From: Paramuribaculum sp.
GTDB taxonomy: Bacteria; Bacteroidota; Bacteroidia; Bacteroidales; Muribaculaceae
Length of the DNA stretch: 6,860 bases
Assembly (NCBI GenBank): GCA_029058705.1
Contig: JAIDXA010000295.1
Coordinates: 1 to 6,860, forward strand
Direction: 5' to 3'
The translations under genes were made by a program, and so were the position numbers. A model generated the notes under the pieces. That model saw only the letters and a list, made by a program, of their open reading frames with translations, had not been told where the DNA came from and searched no databases. Positions 4,650-6,860 of the stretch are shown one piece after another; the stretch's first letter is position 1; each line of letters opens with the position of its first letter.

Positions 4650-6758
4650 TTATTTTGTGCCTGAAAGAATTCCGTTGTCGTCATCAATCTCTTTTTTATG
4701 CAGTTCTACATTGCGGCTTCCCCGGCCGAAATCGATGGACATATTGAATTTGACAGCGATATATGAGCTACTTCTGCCACTGTGGGCTTTGGATATGTAT
4801 GGAGCGAGTGCCGACAGATTGCGTGACTCCATCCAGTAGTTTTTCAGAAAAGCATTGAAAATTCCAAGATGCAACGACCAAGAGCCATGTCTGTATCCGG
4901 CCATTATCTGGTTCATGTTCTTTTCTTCAATTATCTCCTCGCCATACATGTTGTTTGCCGGTCCAGACATGATATTGGCGTAAACAAGCCAGTCTTTAAA
5001 ATTGAAATCCATACTCAATCCGAGCCTGAAGATATTGTGGCAATGACGATAGTCTATGCCATGGCTGAAATATCTCATCAATTGTGGCGAGGCCGTAACT
5101 GTGATATGATTCTTCCACGGCCGAACAGAGAAAGAGCCTCCTATGGACAACCGCTGAAACGAGCGCTGGTTGAAAAATGTTCTCACAAACAGACCGTCTT
5201 CGAATAAGACGGATTCCATAATCGGTTTATGTTCGTTGCGATATTCGATTCGCGGATTAACGCTGACATATTCACTCTCGAACGATGCGTCAAATGATTG
5301 TTCTGTCACTCTGAACGGTTGCAGTCCCTGATTTCCCCTGCGTATCAAGCCAGACTGTATAGGCTGGGAAACGTTACTGATTTCAGCCGCAGACGGCATT
5401 GTATAGTCAAGTGATGCGGTATAGCGCAGGAACAATGAGGACAAAGGTTTGCAGGTGATGGTTGCCGCCGGCAAAACAAACACTTTGTCTATATTTTCCC
5501 CGGTGTGTCCGATGTGCCGGTAGGCAGCTCTTAGATTTCCCATTAACGACCAGTTGCCTAAACGATTGGAATATTCTCCAGCAAGGGCGGTCTCTGAACT
5601 TGTTATTTTTATTATGGCAGGAATGGTCTGATGGTAAGTATTGCCGATTGCGGATCGACTGTCTGACAGCCCGAGACTCCACACCATGTTGCCTGAACGT
5701 TTTTCATACATGCCAAGAACTTTCCATGAATACTTATTACCCTTGACGCGATTGGTTTCTGTGGCATTATCCTCAGAATACTCGTGCAGCATATGCGAAT
5801 GCATATAAGACCCCTGCGCATCAATCATAAAACTTCGGCAGTCCGAAAGCTTATGCAGATAATAAAATCCAATGTCTGGTGAAACCGAACGCTCCTCTGT
5901 GTGTTCGGTTACCAGTATGGGAATTTCCGAATATGATGTGTTAAGGATGGAATATCGGTCACCTTCTTCCTGATTCGGCACATCGTTGAGATCAATCCCT
6001 ATCCTAACATTAAACATATTTCCGGACGGATGCAGATAGTTATAGTTGAGGGTGCTTTCAAATCCTGATTGACCGACAGTGACAGGCATTCCCTTTTCTT
6101 GTCGGGCAACGGTATGGCCGGGATAGTGCCATGTCTCATTATAGTCTCTGATCCATTGGTCTTTATGTTGTCCCATATAGCCGGCGTTCACACTAAACAC
6201 CGAACGGTTTCTGTCGTATTGCCCTGCGATATGGTCTATGGTGGCCCAGCGTCCATCTTCGACGGCCGTGAATGTGTCAAATGAAAGGACTCCGCCGTCG
6301 TCATGACGAACCGTGATATAATCAATGACAGCCCGCGCGCCGGCATAGCGCACTCCAGGGTTGTCGTGGTATTCGATTCGAATGATATCCTGCGGTCTGA
6401 CCGCCGCAATCTGAGATGCTGTTGCTTCGATGCCGTTGATACATAGAACTGCATCGCCTCCGCCGGTTACGGTGACTGCATTTGTCATCGGATCGATCCT
6501 AATACGCGAAAGGTGCAGTCTACGTAGCAGATCCATGCCGTCGGCCGATGTCCGTAGGATTTCCTTATCGGGCCTGATTAACATCCGGTCTGTTTTATTT
6601 ATGACCGGAGTAGCCTTGACCGTAATTTCATCGAGAATCAAGGGGGATATGGAATATTCAGTTGAATCGGTTTCGGTTGCTGGTGATTCGATGTTGTTGG
6701 AGTACATAGCGGGTGCTGTGGCGCAAATGAATGCCCACATTAAAAATTGTCTGAACAT
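4650..6758 (-). CDS. Outer-membrane beta-barrel protein, TonB-dependent-receptor-like
   Basis: This 702-residue protein begins MFRQFLMWAFICATAPAMYS, a likely signal peptide cleaved near residue 20. LDEITVKA (residues 42-49) resembles the start of Bacteroidetes TonB-receptor plugs. Residues 50-152 look like a plug: DGMDLLRRL, TVTGGGDAVLCINGIEA, PQDIIRIEYHDNPGVRY and VIDYITV. The rest is made of alternating, aromatic-rich strands typical of a large barrel of the OMP_b-brl_3 kind. The last strand is near SYIAVKFNMSIDFG. A polar tail of about 20 residues follows, ending DDDNGILSGTK, similar to tails I recall in this group. The carboxypeptidase-regulatory-like domain that often precedes the plug is absent. 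The cargo is unknown; no SusD-type lipoprotein gene is adjacent. The ATG at 6758 lies 30 bp from a MITE copy, and no promoter box is visible between them. The ferredoxin gene follows 12 bp after its stop. Confidence 0.9.
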   Translation of the reverse strand: MFRQFLMWAFICATAPAMYSNNIESPATETDSTEYSISPLILDEITVKATPVINKTDRMLIRPDKEILRTSADGMDLLRRLHLSRIRIDPMTNAVTVTGGGDAVLCINGIEATASQIAAVRPQDIIRIEYHDNPGVRYAGARAVIDYITVRHDDGGVLSFDTFTAVEDGRWATIDHIAGQYDRNRSVFSVNAGYMGQHKDQWIRDYNETWHYPGHTVARQEKGMPVTVGQSGFESTLNYNYLHPSGNMFNVRIGIDLNDVPNQEEGDRYSILNTSYSEIPILVTEHTEERSVSPDIGFYYLHKLSDCRSFMIDAQGSYMHSHMLHEYSEDNATETNRVKGNKYSWKVLGMYEKRSGNMVWSLGLSDSRSAIGNTYHQTIPAIIKITSSETALAGEYSNRLGNWSLMGNLRAAYRHIGHTGENIDKVFVLPAATITCKPLSSLFLRYTASLDYTMPSAAEISNVSQPIQSGLIRRGNQGLQPFRVTEQSFDASFESEYVSVNPRIEYRNEHKPIMESVLFEDGLFVRTFFNQRSFQRLSIGGSFSVRPWKNHITVTASPQLMRYFSHGIDYRHCHNIFRLGLSMDFNFKDWLVYANIMSGPANNMYGEEIIEEKNMNQIMAGYRHGSWSLHLGIFNAFLKNYWMESRNLSALAPYISKAHSGRSSSYIAVKFNMSIDFGRGSRNVELHKKEIDDDNGILSGTK

Positions 6759-6788
6759 GTAATTGGAATTATTAGAGAGCGTTTCTTA

Positions 6789-6860
6789 GAAACTGTTTAA
6801 ATTTACTACGAAAAAAATGTTATAACTCATTCTTGTGGGTTTATTGAGGTCTTTTATGGT
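6789..6860. mobile_element. MITE-like element, second copy, cut by the window edge
   Basis: These 72 bases match 2256-2328 with only two differences: one A-to-C substitution, and one G fewer in the GGGG run. It begins with the same terminal repeat and is preceded by TTA (6786-6788), fitting a TNA target duplication. The other end and its duplication lie outside the window, so it may be the same MITE or the end of the parent insertion sequence. It sits directly upstream of the barrel gene. Confidence 0.85.

Overview
The window looks like accessory chromosomal DNA of a Bacteroidota bacterium, most likely a gut Bacteroidales (Bacteroides, Muribaculaceae or similar). The reasons are -7 promoter boxes of the form TAnnTTTG (clear at 1009-1016 and 3815-3822), start codons with little or no Shine-Dalgarno sequence, and a long outer-membrane beta-barrel protein of the Bacteroidetes TonB-receptor-like type. 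I cannot name the species.

Left part (1-1715). A minus-strand pair consists of an HxlR-type winged-helix regulator (568-936) and, one base downstream, a secreted protein that runs off the left edge (1-566). A single-domain cupin (1059-1499) is divergent from the regulator across a 122-bp gap. The gap holds promoter-like boxes for both directions and an imperfect inverted repeat, so the regulator may control both itself and the cupin. Two strong hairpins follow the cupin, at least one of them a likely terminator. A leader with a small hairpin and an 11-codon ORF then precedes the next gene.

Middle part (1716-4450), all plus strand: a RimJ/RimL-type GNAT acetyltransferase, a 185-bp hairpin-forming MITE-like element, a GrpB/UPF0157 family protein, an AraC-family regulator overlapping GrpB by one base (TGATG), and a chloramphenicol-acetyltransferase-like protein with its own -7 box just upstream.

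Right part (4437-6860), minus strand: a 702-residue outer-membrane barrel protein followed 12 bp later by a 66-residue two-cluster 4Fe-4S ferredoxin. The ferredoxin's 3' end overlaps the 3' end of the acetyltransferase gene on the opposite strand by 14 bp. A second, nearly identical copy of the MITE begins about 30 bp upstream of the barrel gene and continues off the right edge.

Taken together this is a patchwork of small regulators and modifying enzymes (HxlR, AraC, two acetyltransferases, cupin, GrpB) of the sort found in stress or xenobiotic-response regions, dotted with a non-autonomous mobile repeat. I see no CRISPR, tRNA, rRNA, phage or toxin-antitoxin module, and no clearly new multi-gene system. 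The most unusual features are the paired MITE copies placed directly 5' of two genes, the barrel-ferredoxin gene pair, and the compact HxlR/cupin control region.
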